NCBI RefSeq assembly: GCF_021018805.1
Contig: NC_086248.1
Coordinates: 56,921,485-56,985,484, forward strand
Length of the DNA: 64,000 nucleotides
Direction of reading: 5' to 3'
Origin: Prinia subflava
Lineage: Eukaryota > Chordata > Aves > Passeriformes > Cisticolidae
Positions 13,222 to 24,894 of this stretch are shown here, piece by piece (within the stretch, counting starts at the first letter, position 1; every line of letters begins with the position of its first letter). Made by a program: the position numbers and the translations under genes. The notes beneath the pieces are model-generated. The model did not search any database. It was not told where the DNA came from and was given only the letters and a program-made list of their open reading frames with translations.

Positions 13222-14524
13222 CGCAGCTGGACATGCTAGAGGGAAGTCATGCCATCCATCGAGAAGCTCGAGAGCTGGGTCTATGCAAACCTCATGAAGT
13301 TCAACAAAGCAAAGTACAAAGCCCTGGGCTGTGGCAATCCCAGACACACCTACAGGCTGGGCAGAGCAGTGATTGATTGCAGCCTTGTGGAGAAGGATTT
13401 GGGGGTGATGGTTTATGACAAACTCAACATGACCCAGCCATTTGTGCTCACAGCCCAGAAGGACAAACAAATCCTGGGATGTATCCAAAAGAGTGTGGCC
13501 AGTGGGTCATAGGAGGTGATTCAGCCCCTCTACTCTGCTCTTGTGAGACTCCAGCTGGAGTGCTGTGCCCAGTTCTGGACACGGAATTGCTGGAGCAACT
13601 CCAGAGGAGGGTCACAAAGTTGATTAGAGGACTGGAGCACCATTCCTATGAAAACAGGCTGAGAAAGTTTGGGCTGTTCAGCCTGGAGAAGAGAGGGTTC
13701 TGTGGAGACCTCATAACCTTTCAATATCTGAAGGGGGCCTACAGAGAAGCTGGAGAAGGACTCTTTTTCTGCATCTTGATTTCAGCCAGGGCAGGGTTAA
13801 ATTCTGTGCTACAGCTGAGAGGGGCACAGCCAGGACCCAGATGTGATAGGACCTCACATCATTGCCAGGGGTGGGGGAAAAAGGACTCGCTTGGAGAAGG
13901 GTCCTTCCAGTTGGAAACTTGGTGGGAGGAAGAAGCCATCTGGCGTTAATTTATTGCAGCAGGCTCCACCGAGAGCATCTTTGGATGTGAATCACTCCCT
14001 GTTTTGTACATTTTTCTTATTAACATTGCTGATGCTACTGTTCATTTTCTTATCTCATGGCTGTTTACAGTAAATAGTTTTTATCGCAAACCATGATCTT
14101 CATCTTTTGTGCCTCCAATTCTCAACTTCATCCCGGCGCAGTGAAAAGGAGGGGAGGAAGCAGGAGCAAGAGAATGGTGAGACTGGGATTGGGAGAGCCT
14201 CAGTGGGGGCACCGAATTGGGGAGTACCATTCCTACAACAGCCTGTAATGACAGGACAAGGAATAATGGGTACAAACCAAGAGAGGGGAGATTTAGGTTA
14301 CATACCAGGAGGAAATTTTTTACTGTGAGAGTGAAGAAACACTGAAACAGGTTGCCCAAGAAAGCTGTGGATGCCCTAACCCTGTCAGTGTTCAAAGCCA
14401 GGTCAGATAAGCCTTGAGCAACCTGGTCTAGTGGGAGGTTGGGACTAGATGCCCATGACAGAGGAGGTTGGGACTAGATGATGTTTAAGGTCCTTTCCAA
14501 CCCCTTCACATTCTAAGATTCTAT
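13222..14524 (+). mobile_element. CR1 LINE 3' fragment, plus sense, interrupted by an LTR
   Basis: This is non-LTR retrotransposon sequence of the avian CR1 family, recognisable from the stretch around CTCATGAAGTTCAACAAAGC through TTGGGGGTGATGG and GTGGCCAGTGGGTCA to the terminal TTCCAACCCC...ATTCTAAGATTCTATC. It includes the end of the reverse-transcriptase ORF and the 3' UTR, and its frames are broken by stops and indels. CR1 copies are usually 5' truncated, as here. The copy is split at about 13772-14240 by an unrelated LTR-like insertion, after which the CR1 sequence resumes (GGATTTAGGTTACATACC-like segment onward). Confidence 0.9.
13772..14240 (+). mobile_element. Solo LTR of an endogenous retrovirus (ERVL-like), nested in CR1
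   Basis: About 470 bp with no counterpart in CR1. The start (TGATTTCAGCCAGGGCAGGG), the inner GGGGCACAGCCAGGACCC, the promoter-distal T-rich tract and the AG-rich 3' part resemble avian ERVL-type LTRs, with internal deletions. The termini have decayed from the TG...CA form and no clean target-site duplication is visible. No retroviral coding region adjoins it, so it is most simply a solo LTR left by recombination. The family name is inferred from remembered consensus and should be checked against Repbase or Dfam. Confidence 0.65.
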
Positions 14525-17494
14525 CTTGAACAGTACAAACTGCTTTTTAAGGGAAAAACAGAGTACCAAGACATAGGAAACTAAAGAACTCCAAAGCTAA
14601 AATATGTAAGGATTAAGAAAAATGGCCCATTCCTCATAGATGGTGCCACAGGAACATTTCCTTCAGATGAATGGTTTTGTTAAAGAATAATCAAAGTCAT
14701 TACTACTTCAAAAGTAAGATTTGTTAAGATATATCTGTTTTATAATTCTATTTAACTATTTATGTGGAAGACTACACAGCAGCTTTGCAGATTGATTCTA
14801 GAAATGCATAGTTTCTTTCAGCCCAGATGTCAATACCTTCAGAAAAAGAGATCTGTAATTATACTAGCTAGGAATGAAAGCCAGAATTATAAACTTCACT
14901 ATAATACAATCTAATTCTATTGAAAATCACTTTTTTTCATATCTGCTCTCTCTCTGAACCTTAAAAATGGACACACTTCATGATGTGTCAAAAGTCTTCA
15001 GCCCTATTCACTGCATGAACTTCCCTGTATTAATTCCTTAGTGTTTCCCTCATTAGCATAATCACATCTTCCTATTTCCCCTTCCTCCTCCTAAAACATA
15101 ATCAGTCTCCGAAGTGTTCCCCAGTAAACTGAAGAAAGGTACTATTAATGGAGAAAATAGGAACAGTACAAACTATAAAATTAAATTTTTTGATGAAACT
15201 AATAGAAAAAATTCTAGCTATTATTTTTGAAATATGGAACAAGTTTTCCATGCTTTTTAAATTTTTAGATTCAATAAATAAATTTTAAGCCCACAAAAAT
15301 CACCCACATGTAAACAGCTCAAGCCCAGGGGAAAAGCATCAATTGCTTGGCAGGTTAGTTTCAGACACACTGGGCTAAGTATTCACAAAGTCTGATAACA
15401 ACCTCCTCTAGGGGAAGAAGAGTGAGACCATGAATTATTTATGTGAACAGTGATAATCCCTAACTTTGTTTAAACATACAAGGAATCAAGTTTTGATGAC
15501 CTTTGGGTAGATTATTCAAATTGTGCAATAATAATGTGGTTCTTGCCAGTAAGCCTTTTTTTTTTCTATTTTACATCTTGGCATCATTTTCCAAAGATAA
15601 ATATACTAGCAAGAATACTTTCTTACACTTGTAATGGCACTTTTAAATTTACTGTTTTCTCTATTACTACTTCCTACTATTCTCATGTAACATGGCATTG
15701 CATATTTAATATTCAGAATCCAGTTACATATATTTCATGTAGTGAGTGACAGGCTATTGAATTACAAAACATGTTCACAAGATCTTACAGCCAGCAGAAA
15801 ATTTCTGGGAAGAAAAAAAAAAAGACATTATATTGGCTTTGAAATGTTTCTGATTGGCCAAAATTTTGCAAAACCCACCTTCTCATTTCTAATAGAATCC
15901 TATCTGAATTCCTGTCCTTTCCAATTTCATCTTATGGAACTCAAAATAACAAATTAACTGGAGCAGCCAGATGATAAGTCCATCTCTATTTCTTGGAATT
16001 CCTCATCAGTGCAGCAAGAACTTCACTCCATGAAATTTCTATTGGCAGTTTACATGCATGTTGTAATTAAAGATGATTATGACCTAATTTTGTGGCTCAG
16101 GAGTTAAGTAACTCATAAGGCAGGAAAACAAGGTTTGCATAAAATTATTATGTTATGAATGCAAAACTGATGGTAGAAAGTATTTTGAAAGAAAGTTCTT
16201 TGAACTAAAGCTTTTCTAGAAATTATTTGCAAAGATTAATATTGGACCTTAAGTATTATGCCATCTTCAAATGTTAATAATTTCGCTTTATTCACTCATA
16301 ATGCTCTGATGATTACCTAAATATGCATATGTAATATCTGCAGTTGGAAAACTATTCTTAATTAGACTATCTGGTATTCTCAGTAATTAAAACCATAGTC
16401 ATATCAACATTTTAAGTGCCTCATTTAGTCTTGAACAGTAGCAAAATTTCACAAGCAATTGCTAGGATGATTTTCACAGTAACTGTTTTGCAGTATTAAC
16501 AGTGCTAAACATTTGAGTAAACCTCAAAAAAACCAAGAAAGAATAATAAATACAGCAGATCTAGGTATAACTACGTATTTGGGAAAACATGCTTGTGTCA
16601 AAAAAACAAACAACTAAAATATTCTTTTATATTTTCCTGCTTGTGGCCAACAACTTATGTAACAACCTAATTACTCAATAAACTTTTTTGGATTAAAAAA
16701 ATAAATGCTTTTCTGCCAAAGGGAAAAAAAAAAAAAATCAACGAACCAAGAAAACCCCAAGAAAACACAGGGTTTTACAAAAAAATGGTTTTTCTTATTT
16801 CCCATATAAAGGAAATTGGTATTTCCCTTCATCAGGTCTTATACTGAAAAAAATGAAAGGAATAGGAAGAAAAGTTGCTGTGTCACTGCTGCAAGACAGG
16901 AACTGCCATAACCGATGAGCCCCCTCAGTGGTCATCTTAACAGTTTTGTCTCAGAAGTCTCTGGTATTGCCTAAAGCCAAAGCCCTGCACAACTTTCATT
17001 CATTTTGGCAAACAGCTGAATGACAAGTTGTTTCTTCTATGCAGAACTCTGCAGCTTTTGTGACCCTATTACACTTCAAGGCATCCTAAGTCTTACAGAG
17101 ATTTGATTCATCATTTGGTTCAACTCACTATCTTCTTGATGGTTTATATGGTGTTGGTGTGACTCGAAATGGAAAAAATATCCTCCACATCATGTTTCCC
17201 AGTTATTCTCATGCTTTTGAAATCTCAGCCATCATTTCAGCCTAAAACGTAATGGTTTGAGCATCAGCTGATTAATTAAGTTAGCTGATTAAAGCAATTA
17301 ATCCCAAAGCACACACATTTAAGAGCGTCTTGTAGTAGCTGAGTTCACCAGGCTAACTAAGCATGGCATAAAGAAAATTTCCTTCTACCGACAGTAGATG
17401 TGTTCCATTCCAGTTTAATGCTCCCTGATCTCGTTTAAGAGCAGAAGGAAAGAAAAGTAAAAGAAAGAAGAGTGCATTGACTTCACATCAGGTA

Positions 17495-17743
17495 CTACTT
17501 TGGACACTCTCTCCACTGCTCATTCTTTGCTAGTTTAATCTCGTATGTATACCCCCTCATATAGTTTTTTCCAGGACCTGTTGCATAACTTTCCTCTAAA
17601 CTCTGTATGAGTTTGTCTGCCCTTGGCTGCTGTGCAAGATGAAAAGCAATATATTTGCTTGGTTTTGGGCTGTTACTATAAATTGGATTCATTATGTCAT
17701 TCTTATGTCTGTAGGTACTATGTAGACTACTACAAAATTCCAA
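17495..17743 (-). other. Orphan minus-strand reading frame, unassigned
   Basis: Eighty-two codons are open, ending with TAG at 17495-17497. The residues look moderately protein-like (NPIYSNSPKPSKY, then a Lys/Glu-rich end with NEQWRECPK). Two upstream AGs are possible acceptors. TTTAG before TTGGAATTT would give phase 0 and so could follow exon 19463-19563; TACAG before ACATAAG would need two bases from a previous exon. Both have weak pyrimidine tracts. I do not recognise the product. It could be an alternative AHI1 terminal exon, a decayed fragment of something else, or chance. Confidence 0.2.
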
Positions 17744-18238
17744 CTAAATATTAAATATGTAGTTAATTTAACTCAAGGTACGAGCAGAATTCAAGTAAAG
17801 AGCATTTTAATAAAATATTATTAAAACTGATAGTACTAAAACAAGTACTACTAGTAATACAAAAACTAGTGTTAAGAAAAAATGTCACCCATAGACACTT
17901 GAAAAATTCTAAGCAATGAAAACTAACCAAATGTTGCTTCTCAAAAAACCGAGTAACAAGTATTATTGCAAATGTTAGCAACAGTAGTTGGTGTAGATAA
18001 AAGTATCATGATACAGTAAATTGACTAGATTCCTATCAGATTAAAACAGAAAAAATATGTGGATAACAATGACCAAGTCTAATAATAATAGGTATCTCAG
18101 TGTTTCTCTCTCTTCTAATCCAGGTATGAGTGAAACTGGGTGATTACAACAAGCTCCTCTGGGATACCCTTCTTGCCTCTAGCTATGTAGACAATAAACA
18201 AAGAAATCTTCAGTAATGTAATTTTTCCTGTATTTATT

Positions 18239-18318
18239 CTAGTCTGCCTTTACAGAAGTATCTGGAAGTAGTGCATCCTTGTCTTTCTTGGACAATGGTT
18301 TGGCTAGGAATTCCTCAG
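18239..18318 (-). CDS. AHI1: Possible alternative AHI1 exon after the SH3 exon
   Basis: A strong acceptor (TCCTTTACCTCTTTGTAG) is followed by a frame that needs one base from the previous exon. The SH3 exon 20988-21150 ends with exactly one base over (A), so A+CT gives Thr. The product continues EEFLAKPLSKKDKDALLP and stops at 18239-18241. AATAAA (minus strand, 18233-18238) follows the stop at once, which suits a terminal exon. An internal donor-like TCT|GTAAAG would instead end in phase 0, making it mutually exclusive with exon 19463-19563. Spliced after 19463-19563 it would stop within five codons. The same interval also looks like a plus-strand exon (acceptor TTATTCTAG, donor AGAG|GTAAAG at 18243-18328), so even the strand is uncertain. 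Confidence 0.35.
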
Positions 18319-18579
18319 CTACAAAGAGGTAAAGGATACTTCAGATTAATTACTATTATTTAGTGTAGTGATTAATTCCCTTCTTCAAGTATAGTTAGGA
18401 ACAAAACACTTAGTAATTCGATTTATAGCAGTTGGCTTCAAGAAGACACCTGGCTTCAACAAGATTGCCAAATGAGTAATCAATAATTTATTAAATGCTA
18501 CCTTTCTATATTCACCTACTAAAAACAAAAGCTGCACAAAAAAGGTCAATAGAAATAGTCTTGAGTGTTTTAACCTTGA

Positions 18580-18622
18580 ACACTGCAATGTCTTTCCCAG
18601 CCTAAATAATTCTATGATTGTA
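18580..18622 (+). mobile_element. CR1 3'-end fragment, plus sense
   Basis: A short remnant reads GTCTTTCCCAGCCTAAATAA followed by TTCTATGATTGTAT, resembling the end of a CR1 element (CTTTTCCAGCCTAAATGATT then TTCTATGATTCTGT). It is too short to place in a subfamily. Confidence 0.55.
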
Positions 18623-19462
18623 TACATTATGAAGCTAAAATTAGATGAATCACCTGAGAAGTCCCCAAAAGCTGTAACTAAGCAACACAGAATATGCTTA
18701 GAGTCTTGCAAAGCAGACACAAAATATTAGATCCAATTTTAGAAAAGTACATGGAAAAGTCAAATAATTTAAAAAAAATCTGAACAACACTTTTAAAGTA
18801 GGTTTGTTAGTACCATTTCAGTAAATGAACAGTTGTAGAAAGTACACTTACTAAGGATACAAACATTCTAAAATAAAAATTTATTAAATTCTAACAGTTA
18901 TTGAACTAATTTTTTTTTCTAGAAGATATCCCATGTTTTAAGACAATCATCAGTCTTATTTCACAGAAGAGAAACATAAGCATGCAAAGTTTCTAATCCC
19001 CTGGACAAGTGAGAGTCAATTGGCCTGCTTTGCATATAGTGTAATCTCTAAAATTCAGGGCAAAAAAAACCCCAGTCCATAAAAATCAAATGTATATTTC
19101 TTCCTGGACTAAAAATCGGGTCCCGTTTCTTTATTCTTCTGCACATACTGTATATTCTAACAAAAAATCACAGAAACGGGAATGCTTACGCACACATAAC
19201 TTCTGTAAACTTGGAGTCAAGGGGAGTTTTGCCACCCATTAAAATGGTGGAAGTAAGCAGGATATTTAATTGCCACATGATGGAACAGATAATTCCACAC
19301 AAGATAAATATTAAACTTCTGCTGAAAATATATCTGTTTGACTGGAATGAGATTTACACATAAGAATTTTTTACATAAAAGATCAAAAATTAATACAGTC
19401 CATGTGGCACACAAAAGACAATCTATCACTACTTACAGAATCCTTCCTTCTCAAATTATTAC

Positions 19463-19563
19463 CTTATCTAGTGTCAGAGAACCTTCCTCTGCTTCTGTTG
19501 GTCCTTCTGGTAGGAGAGGAGCAGAATCTGGTACTAATCCTGAAGGTTGTTCTTCATATTCTT
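19463..19563 (-). CDS. AHI1: AHI1 exon following the SH3 domain
   Basis: A 101-nt exon with acceptor CCTCTTTTCAG and donor AAG|GTAATA. It takes one base from the SH3 exon (A+AA gives Lys) and then encodes 33 codons, starting EYEEQPSGLVPDSAPLLPEG and ending TLDK, acidic and proline-rich. The human counterpart between the SH3 domain and the next phase-0 junction has nearly the same length and is also Glu/Pro-rich (ELPPEIKERSPPLSP), so position, phase and composition agree although sequence identity is low. It ends in phase 0. Confidence 0.8.
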
Positions 19564-20987
19564 CTGAAAAGAGGAACCATAATTCGCCATTGTTAGAGCT
19601 ATGAAAGAATTTGTGAACCACCATGACATTACAATCTCACCAAAAACAGGATGTGAACGAAAACAGGTCAAAAATGTTTGAAGGCAAATGTTGTATGAGA
19701 ATTTATGAAAATTTCTCCCATAAACCTTTATTTATACTAGCAAGTTTAGATTTAAATTGATTTATATATTGGTTATTGTATAAAAGCATTTTTTTACTTA
19801 AGAACAAAGCTCATACTATTAGGAAGCAGCTGATACTTAACAAATGTATCTTGCACATATTTTGGTTCATTAAGATGATCACCAACTGCAAAAGCAAATT
19901 ATTTACCAGAGATATTTATTCACAGTTGGACAATGGCCTCTAAAATTTTATTTAGGCTTTTTTTTTGTCATTATTGGTTTTTCTGACCATTTTTAAGGCC
20001 CTCCCTGAAGACTCTTCCTTCAGACTTCTTTCTGGGTTATTTTGCAAGCAAGAAAGGCAGAGCAAAATGCACAGCGTGTACAAGGAGAAGACAATAGGGG
20101 AGGGCATAGTAAATCTAACTTCAATTAACCTCATCAAGTGACCATAGTGTTACGATCAAGTGTTTTTTAGGAAAGAGGCTTAAATACTAGATTCCACTTT
20201 AAAGACATAGGGAGGAACTAAAAATGGGGGAAACCATCTTGAGAAATGCTGGGTTAGAAGATTTCCAAATACCAGTATAACTGATAGTTTGATAGTTTAG
20301 GAAGGCAAATCAATTTCTTGTAGTGTGCAACCACATGCTGTGTCCACAAGCTGAATATTTACAACTGCTAGCACACTGAGCATCTTTACAGCAGTGGACT
20401 AAGTAGGATGCTTCCTATAGTCTACATTATTTGTTCAAACTCATCTAGGTTTGTCTATACCAGTTTAATCAAAACTGTTTTAAAGAAAAGGACCTGGTAG
20501 CAAGTTCAATGCTCAGATGTGAGATTTAACCATTACTGCTCTTTAAAAACTTCATACTGAAATCCAGATATTTGGGAACTGAACATTCTCCATTAAAGCA
20601 GGGGGAAAATTAAGCGTTTGTACAAAAGCTAGATTTAATGGAAATTGCCTAAGAAAAAACCTCAAGATGTTTGCGAAATGCTCTGATGTTTCCTAAATCA
20701 TTTCCAAGCTGGGGCCTGAATTAGGTAGCTCTGTATTAGAAGAGACAATCCAGCTGACAGATAATTAAGTCAGTAATAAGCTGACTTATTCCATAAGCTG
20801 AAATCTTTAACCAAGTGCAATGGTTAGCTAACTTTATACAATTTTTGCACCACAATAAGTCATCATTATGCCACGTGTGTACTACATAAATTCCTATCTT
20901 CAGAACAATAAGCAGAACAGCACAGTAAAATCTTGGTGCATCAGTTAAACCCACACCGGTATACCAGGAAGACAGCAGTAAACTTAC
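19564..20987 (-). other. AHI1 intron
   Basis: About 1.4 kb of AT-rich intron between the SH3 exon and the following exon. No repeat or exon is recognised in it. Confidence 0.7.
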
Positions 20988-21150
20988 TTTCACCAGCCAC
21001 ATAATTAGCTGGAAAATAGCCTTGCTGTCCATTTGCTAGGCTGCCAAACCACCAGTTATCATTATCTTTGTATAACACTTGGATAATGTCACTGCGATGG
21101 ATGGTTAGCTCATCTGATCGATGCGCTGTGTAGTCATAAAGAGCCACTAC
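20988..21150 (-). CDS. AHI1: AHI1 SH3-domain exon
   Basis: This exon gives the gene its identity. Read on the minus strand after acceptor TCTCTTTTAG, it encodes [20 protein letters not shown], then a region containing NDNWWFGSL, and ends [11 protein letters not shown] plus one base before donor GTAAGT. The ALYDY motif, the WW pair, the glycine and the YFPANYV end are the hallmarks of an SH3 domain. The wording [16 protein letters not shown] is specific to AHI1 (jouberin). One exon carries essentially the whole domain, whose role is binding proline-rich partners. AHI1 is a scaffold at the basal body and ciliary transition zone, and human mutations cause Joubert syndrome. Phase is 0 at the start and 1 at the end. 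Key aromatic residues are intact, so the domain should be functional. Confidence 0.97.
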
Positions 21151-23430
21151 CTAAAAGAGAGATAAGAACACCACAGCTTTATCACAACCATGCCACAGAG
21201 AAAAAAGCGCAACATTCACTTCCTCTTGCAGAAAAGCAGCTGAAACCAAAGCTGCACTTTGGTAAAAGCTGAGGCTGCCTCAAGTTTTGCTAATGGGATC
21301 AGGGGTGGTGGGAAAGCAGCAGGAGAGGCAAGATAAAGGACTGTGGGATTGCAGAAATGGTTAAGAACATTCAATTCACTAAGATTAGCTTCAAAACAGC
21401 AGCTGTTAGTTTTATAAGCAATTTGCTTGTGAAGCAAAAGGGAAAAAAAACTTCATACAGTCACTTTCACAGAATTGTTACACCACCTTCAGATCCCATT
21501 CTCTGTGTGCTCATGAAGCATATGTGTTTGAATAAATACTTCAACAGTATGACAGCTTTATCCAAGGAAAAGTTTAATACAAAAAGACACTGCAAAGTTT
21601 TGCTTTGATCACTCCGTTTTTTTCTTTTTTTTTTTTCTTTTTTTAATTTGTTTTGTTTAGCAATAAGCACTTGCATATACAATTTTATAAATATCTGCAA
21701 AAATATATTCTATTTCACATAATAAATCTATTTGACAGAGAAATTCAGCGCAGCTATACTTTTATGAAAAACAACTATCAGGGCCAGGCATACTACATAT
21801 AATAAACTACTAGAAGCCCGTTTTCTACCCTGAATATGAAAATATCAAGTACAATTTCTTATTTATTTCCTATGCTCTATGACCAAAAATCTGTCCTAGT
21901 GAACTCTGAGCAGAAAAGCATGAACAGAAAACAAATGAACTGAAAGAATAAGGGAATTGCTCACTTCCCTTATCATAAGTGAAAAGCAAAATTATGACCT
22001 ATTCTACCCAGAGAATGCTGCTTCCCTACCTATAATCTTCAACTCATGTTCCTCTAAAAAATCGTAAGCAGAGATCAGAAACAGGGATCATTAGGTGGTA
22101 ATGATAATCATAAGGGTTAACAGGATTGAAGGAAACAGCAAAGTTATGATGATATGGACAGAAAAAAACCCCTCTTTTTTACTATCATGCATGCACTTAA
22201 ATGTTAAGACTGCTGAATTCCACAGTGCTTTTTATATTTTTATTTCTGCTTAGTGTAAAATCACCTGTGAGTTGTGTATGTAAAAATACAGCCAAATGTC
22301 ACTTTTATTTTCATAATTCCATGTCACCAATTAAACTGATTAAATCGGTTATGATTGGGAAAAGATGGAAATGATTCTACCACTGTAAAATTTATGTGGC
22401 AATTTGTGAGCTGGTCAGCACCAAAAAATTAGTATCGGCATAGTTTTCAGTAGACAGGAAATTTACCTAAATATGCATTCAATAATCCTACATTTACATA
22501 AAGATGTAAACCATGAAATGTGTTTTATCATAACTCTCCTCCCTGCATTAGGAAAGCCAACAGTAATCACAGGTGATGTTGGTAATACAGAAATATGAAC
22601 TGTAGAACAGAACCAAACTAAACCACACTAATGAGCACCATGACTATGTCCAGTAAGAAGTGCTCTAACAGTGCCCACTTCAGTTCAGTGACAATCTCAT
22701 AAAAACCGTGCGGTCACTTAAGGTAAAGAAACCCAAAACCCAAACAGGAATGTAGGAATGCAACACTAATTACTTGGCAGCATGAAAAACAGTAAAAGGC
22801 AGAGCAACAGCTACTTTGTTTTGCAGTGTCTTTTGCAAAATACTTCTGGTGGATATGTTGTGTTTTTTTGGAAAAAAAATTTAAAAATTCAGTCACATGA
22901 AAACTGCCACAAACCGTTCAAACCAATCAAACAAGTTCCACTGTCTGTCTTTCAAAAAAAAAGCCATTAATAAGTCAATATACTACTACTGGTTTAGTAA
23001 GCCTGATAATCTAAATAAAATGTGTAAATTGCCATTATATTCTCTGTCAACACATGATCAGAAAAATGACCATAACAGGATATAAGAAATGCACCTCAGA
23101 GTCAAAGAAGAATGTAAACCACTCACAATTACACCTAAAGCAGTGGACTTTCTTCTGATGTGAAATTTAAAGATTTGTCAAGTTCTATTTTGGTCAAAGA
23201 ATAAAAGATCTATATTCAAAAAAATTTTATGAAATTGTTTTTCAAGATTGATATAAACACAGAAGGAATGTAGTTATACAGTTATGGACATCTTTGTAAG
23301 AATTACAAAAATCTACAGTAGAAAAAAAAGAATGTCCTTGGGATCATGCTAAAAAAAAGGGCATGCTTTCAAAAGCAGATACAGTATAACAGGTACAGAA
23401 GATATTGCAAAAAAATTACATCATACTTAC
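21151..23430 (-). other. AHI1 intron
   Basis: About 2.3 kb of AT-rich sequence with a T-rich run near 21620-21650. No exon or clear mobile element is seen. Confidence 0.7.
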
Positions 23431-23496
23431 TGTCTCTTGCCCGGGTGGACAACTGTTTCCTCCTCCCACTCCCAGTGCAGTCAGGCTGTCATCATT
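23431..23496 (-). CDS. AHI1: AHI1 exon just before the SH3 domain
   Basis: Exactly 22 codons (66 nt) lie between acceptor TTATTCTTCTAG and donor GTAAGT. They encode a glycine/serine-rich linker with NDDSLTALGVGGGNSCPPGQ at its start and ending ET, which runs directly into VVALYDY of the SH3 exon. Both ends are phase 0, so the exon could be skipped without a frameshift. Human AHI1 has a short flexible segment at the same place. The sequence is poorly conserved, so the call rests on splice signals, phase and position. Confidence 0.8.
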
Positions 23497-24814
23497 CTAG
23501 AAGAATAAGTTGTTTAAATTTTAATATGAAGCATTTTGCTAAACTATGATTGTATTTTCATTTCTCCTGTAAGATGACAAGAATTATCTGCAACAAAATG
23601 CTTTTTCAAAAAGGAAAAAGCAGAAGTCATGTTAAGCAACACTGAGTAAGATTGGCTATTGGCTGGTAGATGTTTGGAAAAAGATATTAAATTTTTCAAG
23701 TATGTACACCACACTAAAGGCACAACTGGACTGATGACTCTGCAGTCCAAGCTTGTTTGCACTGCAAACACCACAGCAGATATTTAAGAAGTTGTTGCAG
23801 TGAAATTTGCCTCTGAACCAGTATGCAAAAGATGTCACTTCCATATAATGGAGAATTTTAGGGTGGTCTTAATAACCAGTACTTTAATTCAAATTGTTCT
23901 ACCCTTACCACTTGCTCTTTAGTCTTTCAATGAACTCAAAAGAATAGCAGATATGTATTGCAATAATCAGGACAAGTCTGTACCTTAAAAAATGATTTCT
24001 GTAAAATAATCAAATGCTTAAGCTGAAAGAAGATTTAGAATAGAAAAATTATGAAAATTAGCAGAGGAACAACAAACTAGGGAAAAAAAGGAAGAGCTGG
24101 AAGGCCTTTGCTGGTGTTACTCAATTTTTTTTCAGCGGTCTATCTTCACAAAGGGGAAACCAATTTCCCCTCAATTTTGTGTGCATCAAAGGAGACACAC
24201 TACCATACAGAATAGAAATATTACACAGCAATTAAAATATTTTAGAAGCATCAAATGTGTGCTTTGTGAAGTAAACATTTCCACCTCTAACAGATATAGT
24301 GCATTATAACCATTTAAATCTGAAAATTTAAATCCAACATACTTCATCTCCTTCATATTTTACAGCCAGTCCTTTATATATCTTTTGCACAAACTTCTTT
24401 CTCCTCTGCTTTTAAAAAATACATCTAAAATGTATTTTTCTTTTTATTTTCAATGTTTGAGGTCTTTTATTTTTATTTTGGTGGTCCAAGGAACATCATT
24501 ACAAATTACAGAGAAAATCCTTCCAAATCCACAGTAGAAAAAAAGCCATTCTTGTGAACAGGGATTATTGCCCTCAGTGTTGTTTTCATAATCTAGCTGG
24601 GCTTATCCTATATGGGAAGGAAATCACTGACTATCCTGAACTCCACCCAGTCTCCAGATTGTTTTGGTACTGCCACAGTAGTTGCAGAAACACAGAGCTG
24701 TTACAGATGAACTCAGTATAAAAGCAAACAGTTGCACTCAGTTCTTATCATCTACCAGAACATGTAAGCCTACCACCTAAAGAGTTCTGAATAATTATGT
24801 ACATGCACAGAAGG

Positions 24815-24869
<55 letters not shown>

Positions 24870-24894
24870 AAAGAAAGAAAGAAAGAAAAAAAAG
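24815..24894. repeat. Poly(A) run of 53 followed by (AAAG)n
   Basis: An uninterrupted run of 53 A residues is followed by CC and a short GAAA/AAAG repeat. No LINE or processed-gene sequence is recognised immediately upstream and no flanking direct repeat is evident. It is best described as a simple-sequence tract whose exact length is unreliable in assemblies. Confidence 0.9.

Larger units (their letters stand above)
5626..19462 (-). other. Large AHI1 intron
   Basis: About 13.8 kb of AT-rich sequence between the first post-SH3 exon and the small exon at 5579. It contains a CR1 copy split by a solo LTR (13.2-14.5 kb), a CR1 tail fragment near 18.6 kb, a 15-base A run at about 9301, an orphan reading frame at 17.5 kb and an exon-like module at 18.24 kb. 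The remaining stretches (5.6-13.2 kb and 14.5-17.5 kb) show nothing beyond short chance frames. Confidence 0.5.

Noticed and set aside
13479..13949. 156-codon plus-strand frame
   Set aside because: It runs from CR1 3' sequence into the nested LTR, so it is a chance frame within transposon DNA.
18385..18720. 111-codon minus-strand frame in the AHI1 intron
   Set aside because: It overlaps the CR1 tail fragment at 18580-18622, has no good acceptor in phase with AHI1, and its residues suggest no domain.
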